From NCBI RefSeq assembly GCF_003999255.1, contig NZ_CP034791.1:2644501-2708500 (forward strand): a stretch of DNA of 64,000 nucleotides, in the 5' to 3' direction. Origin of the DNA: Caldicellulosiruptor changbaiensis. GTDB taxonomy: Bacteria; Bacillota; Thermoanaerobacteria; Caldicellulosiruptorales; Caldicellulosiruptoraceae. The notes under the pieces were generated by a model. The model searched no databases. It saw only the letters and a program-made list of their open reading frames with translations, and was not told the DNA's origin. A program made the position numbers and the translations under genes. Below are positions 8,003-15,853 of the stretch, piece after piece. Within the stretch, counting starts at the first letter, position 1. The number at the start of each line of letters is the position of its first letter.

Positions 8003-10858
8003 TTATTGCTTGTACGAACTCAATTCAATCCTCTTTCTCTCAAGCTCATCGTTGATCTCTTTTGTATACTTCCACAGACTCTCTCTAGGATTTATACCTT
8101 GATAAACAACTGCTGAAAATGCGCTGTCTATACTTCTTGTAATATAATAGCTACCTGGAACTTCCTCTATTTCTTTTACATACTTCCACTGAGCCTCTAA
8201 ATTTTCCATCTCTTCTTTGTTCCATGGAAGTCTCTGAAAAGCTGTCAAATTTGCTGTGTTGTACCTTGCCGCTGTTCCCATTAGCATCTCAAGTTCTTTA
8301 CCAAACTGTGTTTGAGTCTCATCGGACGTCCACCATTTCAAAAACTCCCAGCAAGCCTCTTTATTCTTACTTTTCTTTAATATAATAGACGCCGTCCCAG
8401 ATGCACCTGTCGATCGGTCTATTTCACCGTTTGGCTTTCTAACACCTGGAATAGGTGCCATGCCCCATTCATTTCTGATCTCTGGTGCAGCTGTTGCCAG
8501 CAGATTATATGTTGTATATGGTGCAATACCCAGAGGCATTTCACCAGTTCTGAACCTGTTGTAAAAATCATAAATGAGTGGAAGGTTATATTTTGTATAA
8601 AAATCGGTCCAGGTCTTAAATGCTGCAACAGCTTCTGGCCTATCCAACAGTGTGCGTGTCTTTGTTTTGTCGTAGAAATTACCGCCAAATTGCAATAATA
8701 AAGTCGGAAATAGGTTCCTTGCTCCAAGACCTGCGTCAATAGCTTCTAACGCATCTATTCTTTGATAAGGCAAACCTACCTGAAGATTATATCTTTGTAG
8801 TTTTGCAATAACTCTGTACATATCATCCCATGTTTGTGGAAGATCTATATTCAGTTCCTCTAAGATATCTTTTCTGTAAAACATCATGTAAAAATCCTGT
8901 GTCACTGGCAGACCATAAACTCCACCATTATATGTGTACGGTACAAGCGCCGTAGGTGCAAATCTCTTCTTTACCTGTTCGAAATCTTTGAATTTGCTCA
9001 AATCAACAAGCGCTCCGCGAGCAGCTAAATTAACAGGCTGTCCTCTAGAAACAGTTAAAACCACATCAGGCCCTTTTCCAGCGAGTATAGCCTCAATCAA
9101 GCCTGCCTGTACTAAACTTACATTCACCTTTATCCCTGTCTGCGGTGTAAATGAATCATTTATTAAATCTCGTATAATTTGGGCCTGATCACGACCTCCA
9201 CCAACCCAAACTTTGATTACCTTTTGACCTTCATATACTTCTCCAATGTTGGTGTAGTCTTCTATAAAGGAGTATATAAAGGCTTTCAATGAATTTATGA
9301 ATTTGCTAGCCATTGATGGTGTAGGAGAGGGCAGTTTTGCTTCAGGTGAAGTAACAAGTATATAATCAATCTCCAATGGCTGATCTCTTCTATAAGCAAG
9401 CCAAGACGACAAACCGCTTAAATTATCTCTGAAATTTGAAATCCTGCTCGGTATGCTATCTGTATCTTCAGCCATGCTTCTCAGCTGAATAGCAACTCTT
9501 CGTAAGAATTCAGCTTCTCCACCCTTCTGTCCTGCTAATTTCTCAAACAGTGTTGCTTCTTCTTCTAGCTCATTGCTAAATTTCAACAAAGTTTTTACAA
9601 GCCCAGGTATCTGCTCTTCAAGGAAATAGTCTCTGTATAAATCAGGAGATGTTCCTGTAATCATTATAATTTTCCTGTAAAGGTCATTCAGTCCTATAGC
9701 TGTATTTTCGACTCTACTAAGTATTTCTGTAAATGAACCTAAGGTAGCTTCTAATTTGATTTCATGAACTCCTTTCGTCAGATAAACCAAGTATGGTTTG
9801 CCTTTCTGTCCTATAGTTTTCATATACCATCTTATACTATAAGGAAATTCAACATCTTCTGCCTCTTTAAACGGAACCTTCCCATCAATGTAAAGTTTTC
9901 TGTGAACGGACAAGCCACGAACAAAGTTCTGACGTGCCTTAATTGCTATTTTGTAATAGCCATCTTCTGGAACTTCAATCTTCCAGCTTATCCACATCCC
10001 AGGATATCGCCAGTTCCACTGGCCTATTGTATTTAATCTAATTTTTGATACATGGTAAGGTTCTGTTGCTGGATCTGTTCTGTCATATGTAGGATATAAA
10101 ATAGGATCAGATTTTAGATATGGATGCTCTCCTTGAACTTTGATAACAATGTCTTTTGAAACTTTATTTGTCGTGTTATTCTTTTTTATGTAATCAGCAT
10201 ATGAAGGCAACTCTTCTGGATTATAGATGATTAGTTGTTTTAACGCAAAAGGTTCTCTTATGCTTACAACTCTTATCGTATGCTCACCTTGAGTAAAATA
10301 GAAAGGCAATGACTTATTATAAAACCCCTCTGTATCAATGAAATCTACTTCCTGCCATCTCGGGTCTTCTTGACATTTCGGTCTCAAATCATTGTCTTTT
10401 TTATCTTTTCTTATCCCTGTTGTGTCTTTCCATACTCTGTAAAAAGTCACTTTCTGGGCTTCTTTGTATGGAATTTTACCGTCAATCATTACAGCAACTT
10501 CTATACCTAACCCCTTACCAGGCAACGGATAATATTGAAGAGCCATATTATACAGACCTGTTTCAGGAATATGTACCTTCCATTCTACCCAGCCACCTTC
10601 TTTTTCCCACAAAAGAACTTGCTTTATACCTTTAAATTCTTCTACTTTTTTTAGAGCAGCATTCTCTGAACGTACATAATTTATAGCTTCAATAACTATA
10701 GTTTCTTGTGGTCTATTTTTATTATCAACTTTTTTTAAATACTCTTGTAGCGTTGGAATTTTTTCAGCTCCAAGCGAAAAGGTTTCAAGTAACAGAGTTG
10801 TAACAACTATTACGAGAAATGTTCCTATTGCCTTCCATGTTCTTGAAAGGTTATTCAA
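8003..10858 (-). CDS. Large extracellular solute-binding protein fused to two carbohydrate-binding-like domains
   Basis: About 951 aa, roughly twice the size of a usual sugar-binding protein. I place the start at a TTG (10858) nine bases after GAAGGAG; the longer frame to 10963 has no ribosome site and would bury the signal peptide (WKAIGTFLVIVVTTLLLETF). Two related beta-rich domains follow (about residues 60-230 and 255-400). They share the patterns WVEWKVHIPETGLYNMAL / WISWKIEVPEDGYYKIAI and MIDGKIPYKEA / YIDGKVPFKEA, like CBM6/35 or malectin-like modules. A helical linker (~420-520) leads to a family-1-type binding protein (~595-951) with the periplasmic motif GKGPDVVLTVSRGQPVNLAARG. It is the first gene of the operon. 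Confidence 0.85.
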   Translation of the reverse strand: MNNLSRTWKAIGTFLVIVVTTLLLETFSLGAEKIPTLQEYLKKVDNKNRPQETIVIEAINYVRSENAALKKVEEFKGIKQVLLWEKEGGWVEWKVHIPETGLYNMALQYYPLPGKGLGIEVAVMIDGKIPYKEAQKVTFYRVWKDTTGIRKDKKDNDLRPKCQEDPRWQEVDFIDTEGFYNKSLPFYFTQGEHTIRVVSIREPFALKQLIIYNPEELPSYADYIKKNNTTNKVSKDIVIKVQGEHPYLKSDPILYPTYDRTDPATEPYHVSKIRLNTIGQWNWRYPGMWISWKIEVPEDGYYKIAIKARQNFVRGLSVHRKLYIDGKVPFKEAEDVEFPYSIRWYMKTIGQKGKPYLVYLTKGVHEIKLEATLGSFTEILSRVENTAIGLNDLYRKIIMITGTSPDLYRDYFLEEQIPGLVKTLLKFSNELEEEATLFEKLAGQKGGEAEFLRRVAIQLRSMAEDTDSIPSRISNFRDNLSGLSSWLAYRRDQPLEIDYILVTSPEAKLPSPTPSMASKFINSLKAFIYSFIEDYTNIGEVYEGQKVIKVWVGGGRDQAQIIRDLINDSFTPQTGIKVNVSLVQAGLIEAILAGKGPDVVLTVSRGQPVNLAARGALVDLSKFKDFEQVKKRFAPTALVPYTYNGGVYGLPVTQDFYMMFYRKDILEELNIDLPQTWDDMYRVIAKLQRYNLQVGLPYQRIDALEAIDAGLGARNLFPTLLLQFGGNFYDKTKTRTLLDRPEAVAAFKTWTDFYTKYNLPLIYDFYNRFRTGEMPLGIAPYTTYNLLATAAPEIRNEWGMAPIPGVRKPNGEIDRSTGASGTASIILKKSKNKEACWEFLKWWTSDETQTQFGKELEMLMGTAARYNTANLTAFQRLPWNKEEMENLEAQWKYVKEIEEVPGSYYITRSIDSAFSAVVYQGINPRESLWKYTKEINDELERKRIELSSYKQ

Positions 10859-11000
10859 TATTATCAACTCCTTCTCATATTCTATTCTGTCTTCGCAAAT
10901 TAATGTTTTATTCATTTTAACTAAAATTTTTATTATTATTTCTACTTCTGAAACCCTTTTCAAATTGAATTGAAAAAATTATCTGACTTCTTTTGTTTAT

Positions 11001-11029
11001 ATGTTACACTAAGTGATTTGAAAAGTCAA
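11001..11029 (-). promoter_or_regulatory. Sigma-A promoter of the carbohydrate ABC operon
   Basis: On the complement a TTGACT -35 box (11024-11029) and a TAACAT -10 box (11001-11006) are separated by exactly 17 nt. Transcription would begin near 10994, giving a leader of about 135 nt before the TTG start of the binding-protein gene. An ACTTGTAC/ACAAGT-type dyad lies just upstream around 11058-11068 and might be an operator; that part is weak. Confidence 0.6.
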
Positions 11030-11155
11030 TACTTTTGTTAATTTAATCTTAAAAAAACTTGTACAAATACAACTTATAGTTTTCAAACAGTTCACAGTTT
11101 CAAAAGTATATTATTGAAATTATTGTATAAACATTAATTTCTACCAGTATAAATA

Positions 11156-11172
11156 TGTCGAATTTTGTCGAA
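11156..11172 (+). promoter_or_regulatory. Tandem Spo0A-type boxes
   Basis: TGTCGAA occurs twice, at 11156-11162 and 11166-11172, exactly 10 bp apart, so both would lie on the same face of the helix. This is the core of the Bacillus/Clostridium Spo0A box. The pair lies in the 500-bp divergent region between the ABC operon and abrB, about 230 bp upstream of the abrB promoter and 130 bp upstream of the operon's -35. Apart from these boxes and the two promoters I see no gene in 10964-11388. Confidence 0.5.
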
Positions 11173-11388
11173 AATATAGAAGTTATCTGTTTTGATAATT
11201 TTACAGTAGATATAATCCTGATGTTACAATTATTTTCTCCAAGTAAATTAAGAACTAAACTATTAATTTTTAGATGAAACACTTTTAGTACTTGAAAATT
11301 CTTTAAGACTACATACTTATTCACATAAACCCTACAAAAGAGATTGTTTGCTTGAATAAAATTTATTGTAAAAAGACTTAAAAAATTC

Positions 11389-11417
11389 TTGACATAAAAT
11401 TGCAACGATGGTATAAT
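11389..11417 (+). promoter_or_regulatory. Consensus sigma-A promoter of abrB
   Basis: A perfect TTGACA (11389-11394) and a perfect TATAAT (11412-11417) are spaced by 17 nt. The start point should be near 11424, giving a leader of about 43 nt before the abrB ATG. A fully consensus promoter fits a gene that is strongly expressed unless repressed. Confidence 0.85.
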
Positions 11418-11433
11418 AGCAGTGTAAGAAAAA

Positions 11434-11440
11434 TGTCGAA
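11434..11440 (+). promoter_or_regulatory. Spo0A-type box just downstream of the abrB promoter
   Basis: TGTCGAA begins about 10 bp after the expected start point of the consensus abrB promoter. In Bacillus subtilis Spo0A~P represses abrB by binding downstream of its promoters, so the position fits the same logic. The match is to the core motif only. Confidence 0.55.
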
Positions 11441-11466
11441 ATTTGTAGGAAGGAGGTATATGAAAA

Positions 11467-11709
11467 ATGAAATCAACAGGTGTTGTAAGAAAGGTTGACG
11501 AGCTTGGCAGAATAGTTCTTCCTATCGAGCTCAGAAGAACACTTGACATTGCTGAAAAGGACGCTTTAGAAATCTTTGTTGACGGTGACAAGATTATTTT
11601 AAGAAAGTATGAACCAGCTTGCATTTTCTGCGGCAATGCAAAGGATGTTATCTACTACAAGGGCAAGAACATCTGTAAAGATTGTATGGAAGAACTCAAA
11701 AAGAGCTAA
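11467..11709 (+). CDS. abrB: AbrB-family transition-state regulator
   Basis: 80-aa DNA-binding protein. Residues 1-48 form the swapped-hairpin AbrB/MazE/SpoVT fold (MKSTGVVRKVDELGRIVLPI, then RRTLDI and DALEIFVDGDKIIL). The C-terminal part has two CxxC pairs (CIFCG and CKDC), a zinc-ribbon-like tail often seen in clostridial AbrB-like proteins. The chosen ATG is 11 nt downstream of GGAGG; an ATG at 11460 is out of frame. AbrB proteins act as dimers or tetramers that repress stationary-phase genes. Upstream Spo0A-type boxes imply control by Spo0A. It is monocistronic, ending at the terminator at 11738. Confidence 0.93.
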   Translation: MKSTGVVRKVDELGRIVLPIELRRTLDIAEKDALEIFVDGDKIILRKYEPACIFCGNAKDVIYYKGKNICKDCMEELKKS

Positions 11710-11737
11710 TCTGACAGCGGGAAAATATTTTTAAGTG

Positions 11738-11774
11738 AAAGGGTAGGGCTCTTTAAAAAAGAGCCCTACCCTTT
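11738..11774. terminator. Bidirectional terminator between abrB and rsmI
   Basis: The arms AAAGGGTAGGGCTC (11738-11751) and GAGCCCTACCCTTT (11761-11774) are perfectly complementary around a 9-nt loop. T-rich sequence follows on the plus strand, and the A-rich stretch before the stem gives a weaker U-tract for the minus strand. The right arm overlaps the rsmI stop codon. Confidence 0.85.
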
Positions 11775-12633
11775 ATTCTTTTTTACTAAAATCTTCAATT
11801 TCAAGTGCAATTTTGTAAACTATGTTTTTGGCAACCTTCAACTCCTCAGCTACAATTTTAACAGCTTCTTTTTTGGTCAACCCTTGAGCTATCTTTTCTT
11901 TTAAACGCTTCTTAATAGATTCTACATCAAATTTTTTATTCTTTTCTTTTGCATTCTCTTCAAATCCTCTTACAACAAGGACATATTCACCTTTGGGGGA
12001 AGTTTTCTCAAAAAAATCTATAGCCTCACGTAAGGTCGTGATCATCACACTTTCATGCACTTTTGTAATCTCTTTTACTATGCTAATTTCTCTGTCTTCA
12101 CCAAAAACAGCTGCCATCTGTGAAAGTGTATCCAAAAGCTTGTGAGGTGCCTCGTAAAATATCATTGTCCTCTTTTCAAATTTAAGACTTTCAAGTTTTT
12201 CTTTTTTTGCTCGCTTATTTTTGGGCAAAAAACCTTCAAACACAAAATTTTGAGTATTCTGCCCCGATATTACCAAAGCACATACAAAGGCACAAGGCCC
12301 GGGAATTACTGTTACTTCAATTCCTTCTTTTAGACACCTTCTTACAAGTTCATATCCAGGGTCTGAGATAAGCGGCATTCCTGCATCTGAAACCAGAGCA
12401 ACCTTTTTGCCATTTTTAAGCTCTTGTATTATTCTATCTTCTTTCTCTTCTGGGCTAAACTCATGGTAAGAAACAAGCCTTTTTTTAATTCCAAAGTAGT
12501 TCAAAAGCTTTATTGTAACTCTTGTATCCTCGCAAGTTATAAAGTCTACCATATTTAGAGTATCTAATGCTCTTTTTGATATATCATCAAGGTTCCCAAT
12601 TGGTGTTCCAACAATAAATAGCTTTCCACTCAC
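11773..12633 (-). CDS. rsmI: 16S rRNA (cytidine-1402 2'-O)-methyltransferase RsmI
   Basis: 286-aa SAM-dependent tetrapyrrole-methylase-fold enzyme that 2'-O-methylates C1402 of 16S rRNA. The N-terminus GKLFIVGTPIGNLDDISKRA and the segments FITCEDTRVT, SDAGMPLISDPGYELVRR and VIPGPCAFVCAL are family hallmarks. Length is normal. The GTG start at 12633 lies just after the TrmN6-like gene stop (12640) with GGAGTGAG as the ribosome site, so the two are translationally coupled. The C-terminal ~50 residues form a lysine-rich helical tail common in Gram-positive RsmI. Confidence 0.95.
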   Translation of the reverse strand: MSGKLFIVGTPIGNLDDISKRALDTLNMVDFITCEDTRVTIKLLNYFGIKKRLVSYHEFSPEEKEDRIIQELKNGKKVALVSDAGMPLISDPGYELVRRCLKEGIEVTVIPGPCAFVCALVISGQNTQNFVFEGFLPKNKRAKKEKLESLKFEKRTMIFYEAPHKLLDTLSQMAAVFGEDREISIVKEITKVHESVMITTLREAIDFFEKTSPKGEYVLVVRGFEENAKEKNKKFDVESIKKRLKEKIAQGLTKKEAVKIVAEELKVAKNIVYKIALEIEDFSKKE

Positions 12634-12639
12634 TACTGC

Positions 12640-13353
12640 TCACTCCGCATCTTCTTTTTGAAGTTCACCATAATACTCCATCTCATCCACAAAAAGCGGT
12701 TTGTCCACCTTAAGTGTGCACTGTTTGCCCTTTTTTGCCTCAATCAAAACAAGCGAAGACTCTTTATCCTTATTTTGATGCACAAATCTTATAAGGCTTG
12801 GTTCTAACTTGTAAAGTCTCAAATAATAAAGAGCATCAGTTAACCTCTCACTCCTGTAGACCATATAAAACCTTCCACCAAATTTTAGAATCTGCATAGC
12901 ACTTTTTACAACATCTTCAATTGTACACATAATCTCATGGCGAGCTATGGCTTTTTTAATATTTGGATTGATTGTACCGCTGTTCACTTTTCTATAAGGT
13001 GGATTTGTAAACACAACATTGGCAAACTCTGAACCAAAGATTTTTAGTGCATCTTTCAGGTCTGCATTTATCACCTCAATCTTGTCTTGAAGATTGTTGA
13101 TATTTCTGTTGAGAATTGCAAGCTCACATACCTCTTTTTGAATCTCTAAAGCGTACAGTTTTTTGAACTTTTTGTTCTTTGCCCAAAGTAGAATAGGAAT
13201 TATCAAGTTACCCGTCCCAAACTCAACCACAATGTCATTTTTCTTTACTTCAATAAAATCACTGAGTACTACCGCATCAGTTCCATATAGGAAAAAATCT
13301 GTATCTTGATATATTGAAAAGTTGCCTATCTTTAAATTTTCCTTTCTAAGCAT
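12640..13353 (-). CDS. tRNA1(Val) A37 N6-methyltransferase-like protein
   Basis: 237-aa Rossmann-fold methyltransferase. It has a SAM-binding motif (VVEFGTGNLIIPILL, residues ~43-57) and the N6-adenine/N5-glutamine catalytic motif NPPY within VVFTNPPYRK (~115-124), as in TrmN6/YfiC and Bacillus YabB. In Bacillus yabB neighbours the rsmI homologue, which matches the gene order here. The ATG at 13353 has GAGGTAAGG upstream. The tRNA substrate is inferred from family membership; related enzymes also methylate other targets. Confidence 0.85.
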   Translation of the reverse strand: MLRKENLKIGNFSIYQDTDFFLYGTDAVVLSDFIEVKKNDIVVEFGTGNLIIPILLWAKNKKFKKLYALEIQKEVCELAILNRNINNLQDKIEVINADLKDALKIFGSEFANVVFTNPPYRKVNSGTINPNIKKAIARHEIMCTIEDVVKSAMQILKFGGRFYMVYRSERLTDALYYLRLYKLEPSLIRFVHQNKDKESSLVLIEAKKGKQCTLKVDKPLFVDEMEYYGELQKEDAE

Positions 13354-13428
13354 AGCCTTACCTCTTTGTACTAAAACTTCTTTAATTTACAGTCTTGATT
13401 TTTTCTCTAAAATTCTATATGAACAGTG

Positions 13429-13456
13429 TTGTTTTTTTCTGCAAAAGCATTATAAT
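13429..13456 (+). promoter_or_regulatory. Probable promoter of the receiver-domain gene
   Basis: TATAAT at 13451-13456 with a partial -35 (TTGTTT, 13429-13434) 16 nt upstream. The region is the divergent gap between the methyltransferase gene and the receiver gene. Confidence 0.45.
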
Positions 13457-13507
13457 ATATTATAGTGTCCTTGAAAATATTTGACAATGTCAAAGAGGAG
13501 ATTTGTT

Positions 13508-13894
13508 ATGAAGATTTGTATTGTAGATGATGCCCAATTTATAAGGCAAATTCTAAAAGACATATTCATATCACTAGGGCATCAGGTTATTGCAGAATTT
13601 TCATCAGCTTCACAGCTTATCGAAAATGTTGAGGACCTAAAACCTGATATTGTCACACTTGATATCACAATGCCTGATATGGACGGGCTCACCGCAACTC
13701 GCATCTTAAAAAATATCATTCCTGATGTTAAGGTTATTATAATCTCTGCAATATCTCAGCCAGATATTGAAAAAGAAGCCAAGAAATGTGGAGCATATGA
13801 GTTTGTGCGAAAGCCATTTTCAAAACTTGCAATTGAGCATATAATAAAACAAATAGAAGATGAACAAAACAGCAAAAACGGGGCTATAAAATAA
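13508..13894 (+). CDS. Stand-alone CheY-like response regulator
   Basis: 128-aa single receiver domain without an output domain. The acidic pair is in CIVDDAQFIR, the phospho-acceptor Asp in DIVTLDITMPDMDG (~residue 52), the conserved Ser in IIISAIS and the Lys in FVRKPF (~residue 102). The start is the ATG at 13508, with AGAGGAG 9 nt upstream; longer in-frame starts lie before the ribosome site. Such proteins act as CheY-type motor effectors or phosphorelay intermediates. No histidine kinase or chemotaxis gene lies nearby, so its partner is unknown. Confidence 0.9.
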   Translation: MKICIVDDAQFIRQILKDIFISLGHQVIAEFSSASQLIENVEDLKPDIVTLDITMPDMDGLTATRILKNIIPDVKVIIISAISQPDIEKEAKKCGAYEFVRKPFSKLAIEHIIKQIEDEQNSKNGAIK

Positions 13895-13908
13895 AATAGC
13901 CCCATTAT
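13880..13908. terminator. Terminator between receiver gene and hydG
   Basis: The stem GGGGCTAT (13880-13887) / ATAGCCCC (13896-13903) overlaps the receiver stop codon. On the minus strand the stem is followed by GTTTTT, so it also serves as the hydG terminator. Confidence 0.75.
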
Positions 13909-13941
13909 GGTTTTTACTGGTCTTTTGTTTTTGTATAATGC

Positions 13942-15393
13942 TCAAAAATACAAATCCCTGTCACCTTGTCGTATCATCTCAAGCCTTTTTTCTGTTTCTT
14001 TTCTCATCTTTTCATCTTTTATTTGATTTAAGCTATCATATATTAATTTCCTCCCAATTTCCTTAGTTTTCTCAGAACCATAGTCCTCTAAGTATTCCAT
14101 AAAAGTCAAAAGCGCATTTGGAGTGCAAAAGTCTTGAATATCACCTGTCTTTGCATATTGCATAAACAAATCCCCAGTTCTTCCTCTTCTGTAGCAAGCT
14201 GTACAGTAGCTTGGAATATAACCTGCCTCACAAAGAGTTCTTATGACCTCATCAGGACTTCTTTTGTCCTCAACTTCAAACTGTGCAAGGTCTTCATCTA
14301 AATCACCAGTCGATTTTCCTTGGTACTCAAGTGTATATCCACCAACACCTGTACAAGACCCAGCGCTAATTTGAGAAATTCCAAGGTCAATTACCTCTTC
14401 CCTAAACCCTGGTCTTTCTCTTGTTGATAAAATCATACCAGTGTAGGGCACAGCAAGTCGAATTATTGCAACAATCTTTTTGAACTCGTCATCAGATACT
14501 AAATATGGATATTTCTCTTTTGTCACCTCAACACCTTCGGCAGGTCTAATCCTTGGCACAGAAATTGTATGCGGTCCAACACCAAACCTTTCTTCTAAAT
14601 GCTTTGCATGTAAAATCAATCCTACAACCTCAAACTTGTAATCATAAAGCCCAAACAAAACCCCTAAACCAACATCGTCAATTCCGCCTTGCATTGCTCT
14701 GTCCATTGCCATTGTATGCCAGTCGTAATCTGATTTTGGTCCTTCGGGGTGCATGTATTCATAGGTTGGGCGATGATATGTCTCTTGGAAAAGCACATAT
14801 GTGCCTATTTTTGCTTCTTTTAGCATTCTATATTCTTCAATTGTTGTTGCTGCAATGTTTACATTCACTCTTCTGATATTGCCTTTTTCCTTGTAAACAG
14901 AGTATATAGTGTTTATGGCATCTATAACATATTCAATTGGAGCTTCTTTGGGGTCTTCGCCAAGCTCAAGAGCAATTCTTTTGTGCCCAAGAGATTCAAT
15001 TATCTCAACTTCTTTTCGTATCTCATCCATCGTAAGTTTTCTTCTTTTCATCTTAGTATTTGACCTGTGATAACCACAGTAGCGGCAGTTGTTTACGCAA
15101 AAGTTGCTGATATAAAGTGGTGCAAAAAGCACAATTCTCTTGCCATAAATCATCTCTTTTACTTGCTTTGCCGCCTTAAAAAGCTTTTCCAAAAGGTCTT
15201 TGTCATCTATATAAAGAAGTGTTGCAACCTCATGAGGCTCAAGTCCATTTAGCTGCAAAGCTTTTTCAATTATTTCTTCTGCTCTGTCAACATTTTTGCT
15301 TCCCTCTTCAAGGATATCAAAAATCATCTGGCCATTTATAAACTCAGCTCTTTCCCACTCATCTTTTCTAAACATCTCAAAATCACACTCCAT
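13942..15393 (-). CDS. hydG: [FeFe]-hydrogenase H-cluster maturase HydG
   Basis: 483-aa radical-SAM enzyme that cleaves tyrosine to supply CO and cyanide for the hydrogenase H-cluster. The radical-SAM CX3CX2C cluster motif is seen as CVNNCRYCGY (~residues 100-109). The C-terminal auxiliary cluster ligands are in CTACYRRGRTGD and DFC. Segments such as VGLGVLFGLYDYKFE and STRERPGFREEVI match HydG. The ATG at 15393 has no clear ribosome site; an in-frame ATG at 15375 with GGAGTGTG upstream may be the real start. It follows the TM1266-type gene by 3 nt and is read from the attenuator-like leader at 15672-15813. The hydrogenase itself is outside the window. Confidence 0.95.
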   Translation of the reverse strand: MECDFEMFRKDEWERAEFINGQMIFDILEEGSKNVDRAEEIIEKALQLNGLEPHEVATLLYIDDKDLLEKLFKAAKQVKEMIYGKRIVLFAPLYISNFCVNNCRYCGYHRSNTKMKRRKLTMDEIRKEVEIIESLGHKRIALELGEDPKEAPIEYVIDAINTIYSVYKEKGNIRRVNVNIAATTIEEYRMLKEAKIGTYVLFQETYHRPTYEYMHPEGPKSDYDWHTMAMDRAMQGGIDDVGLGVLFGLYDYKFEVVGLILHAKHLEERFGVGPHTISVPRIRPAEGVEVTKEKYPYLVSDDEFKKIVAIIRLAVPYTGMILSTRERPGFREEVIDLGISQISAGSCTGVGGYTLEYQGKSTGDLDEDLAQFEVEDKRSPDEVIRTLCEAGYIPSYCTACYRRGRTGDLFMQYAKTGDIQDFCTPNALLTFMEYLEDYGSEKTKEIGRKLIYDSLNQIKDEKMRKETEKRLEMIRQGDRDLYF

Positions 15394-15396
15394 TTT

Positions 15397-15642
15397 TTAT
15401 TTAGTAAGAGCACTTTTTACCTTAACACTCTTCAGAGCACCAAGCTTTCCTGTGAGCGCACCAATCTCATCAGTTGTCCCATCAACTATGAGCGAGATTA
15501 CACAAAGCCCTCTTTCTTTGTATGGTATACCCATCCTTCCAACAATAATATCGCCATGGTCACTTAGGATTTTGTTGAGCTTATCTGACACCTCTTTCCT
15601 GTTCTCAACCACAATTCCAATAACACCAATCCTTCTTTCCAA
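15397..15642 (-). CDS. TM1266-family putative iron-only hydrogenase system regulator
   Basis: 81-aa ACT-like/ferredoxin-fold protein (RRIGVIGIVVENRKEVSDKL, then GDIIVGRMGIPY and IDEIGALTGKL-like segments). The small family is named for Thermotoga TM1266 and usually sits beside hydE/hydF/hydG. It lacks a DNA-binding motif, so the regulator label is based on neighbourhood. The start is TTG at 15642, preceded by GGTGAAGTGGA. It is the first gene of the two-gene hydG operon. Confidence 0.85.
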   Translation of the reverse strand: MERRIGVIGIVVENRKEVSDKLNKILSDHGDIIVGRMGIPYKERGLCVISLIVDGTTDEIGALTGKLGALKSVKVKSALTK

Positions 15643-15671
15643 TCCACTTCACCGTTCCCTCTTTTTAGAAA

Positions 15672-15813
15672 AAATAAAACCACCTCTCCTGACATTTTGC
15701 TTTCATCAAAAGCTTCGCTTTAGCCAAAAGAGGTGGATATCTTTCTCTTCATTTTCACATCCCCTCCTTATCAGGCCACGATGCCCTCTAAGTCAGGAGC
15801 AAATGTTTTGTTT
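15672..15813 (-). promoter_or_regulatory. Attenuator-like leader RNA of the TM1266-hydG operon
   Basis: A TATAAT box (complement of 15820-15825) would start an RNA near 15813, about 170 nt before the first gene. Three parts stand out. A terminator-type stem CCACCTCT (complement of 15729-15736) pairs with AGAGGTGG (15680-15687) and runs into TTTTATTTTTT. An early segment CTCCTGAC (complement of 15792-15799) is perfectly complementary to GTCAGGAG (15686-15693), which overlaps the terminator's 3' arm by two bases; the pairings compete. A 10-codon reading frame lies between them. The layout looks like a riboswitch or translation-sensing attenuator. I do not recognise a known class. Confidence 0.55.
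15720..15752 (-). CDS. Ten-residue leader peptide candidate in the hydG leader
   Basis: ATG at 15752 followed by KRKISTSFG and TAA. AAGGAGGGG lies 8 nt upstream, a stronger ribosome site than that of most genes here. The last codons lie in the 5' arm of the terminator-type stem, so a ribosome on this frame would melt the stem. The peptide has no run of one amino acid, unlike classical amino-acid attenuators. Confidence 0.4.
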   Translation of the reverse strand: MKRKISTSFG

Positions 15814-15853
15814 GTTAATATTATAACATACTTTTTGAGTTTTTGAAAGTATT

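Noticed and set aside
10859-10963. N-terminal extension of the large solute-binding protein
   Set aside because: It has no ribosome site, the leader promoter lies just upstream, and it would place 35 charged residues before the signal peptide.
11100-11636. 178-codon minus-strand frame opposite abrB
   Set aside because: It overlaps abrB and its consensus promoter, has no ribosome site, and its translation has no recognisable domain; it is a shadow of the AT-rich upstream region.
15296-15826. 176-codon plus-strand frame over hydG, the TM1266-type gene and the leader
   Set aside because: It is antisense to three well-supported minus-strand features and is Ser/Pro/Leu-rich in the manner of an antisense shadow.
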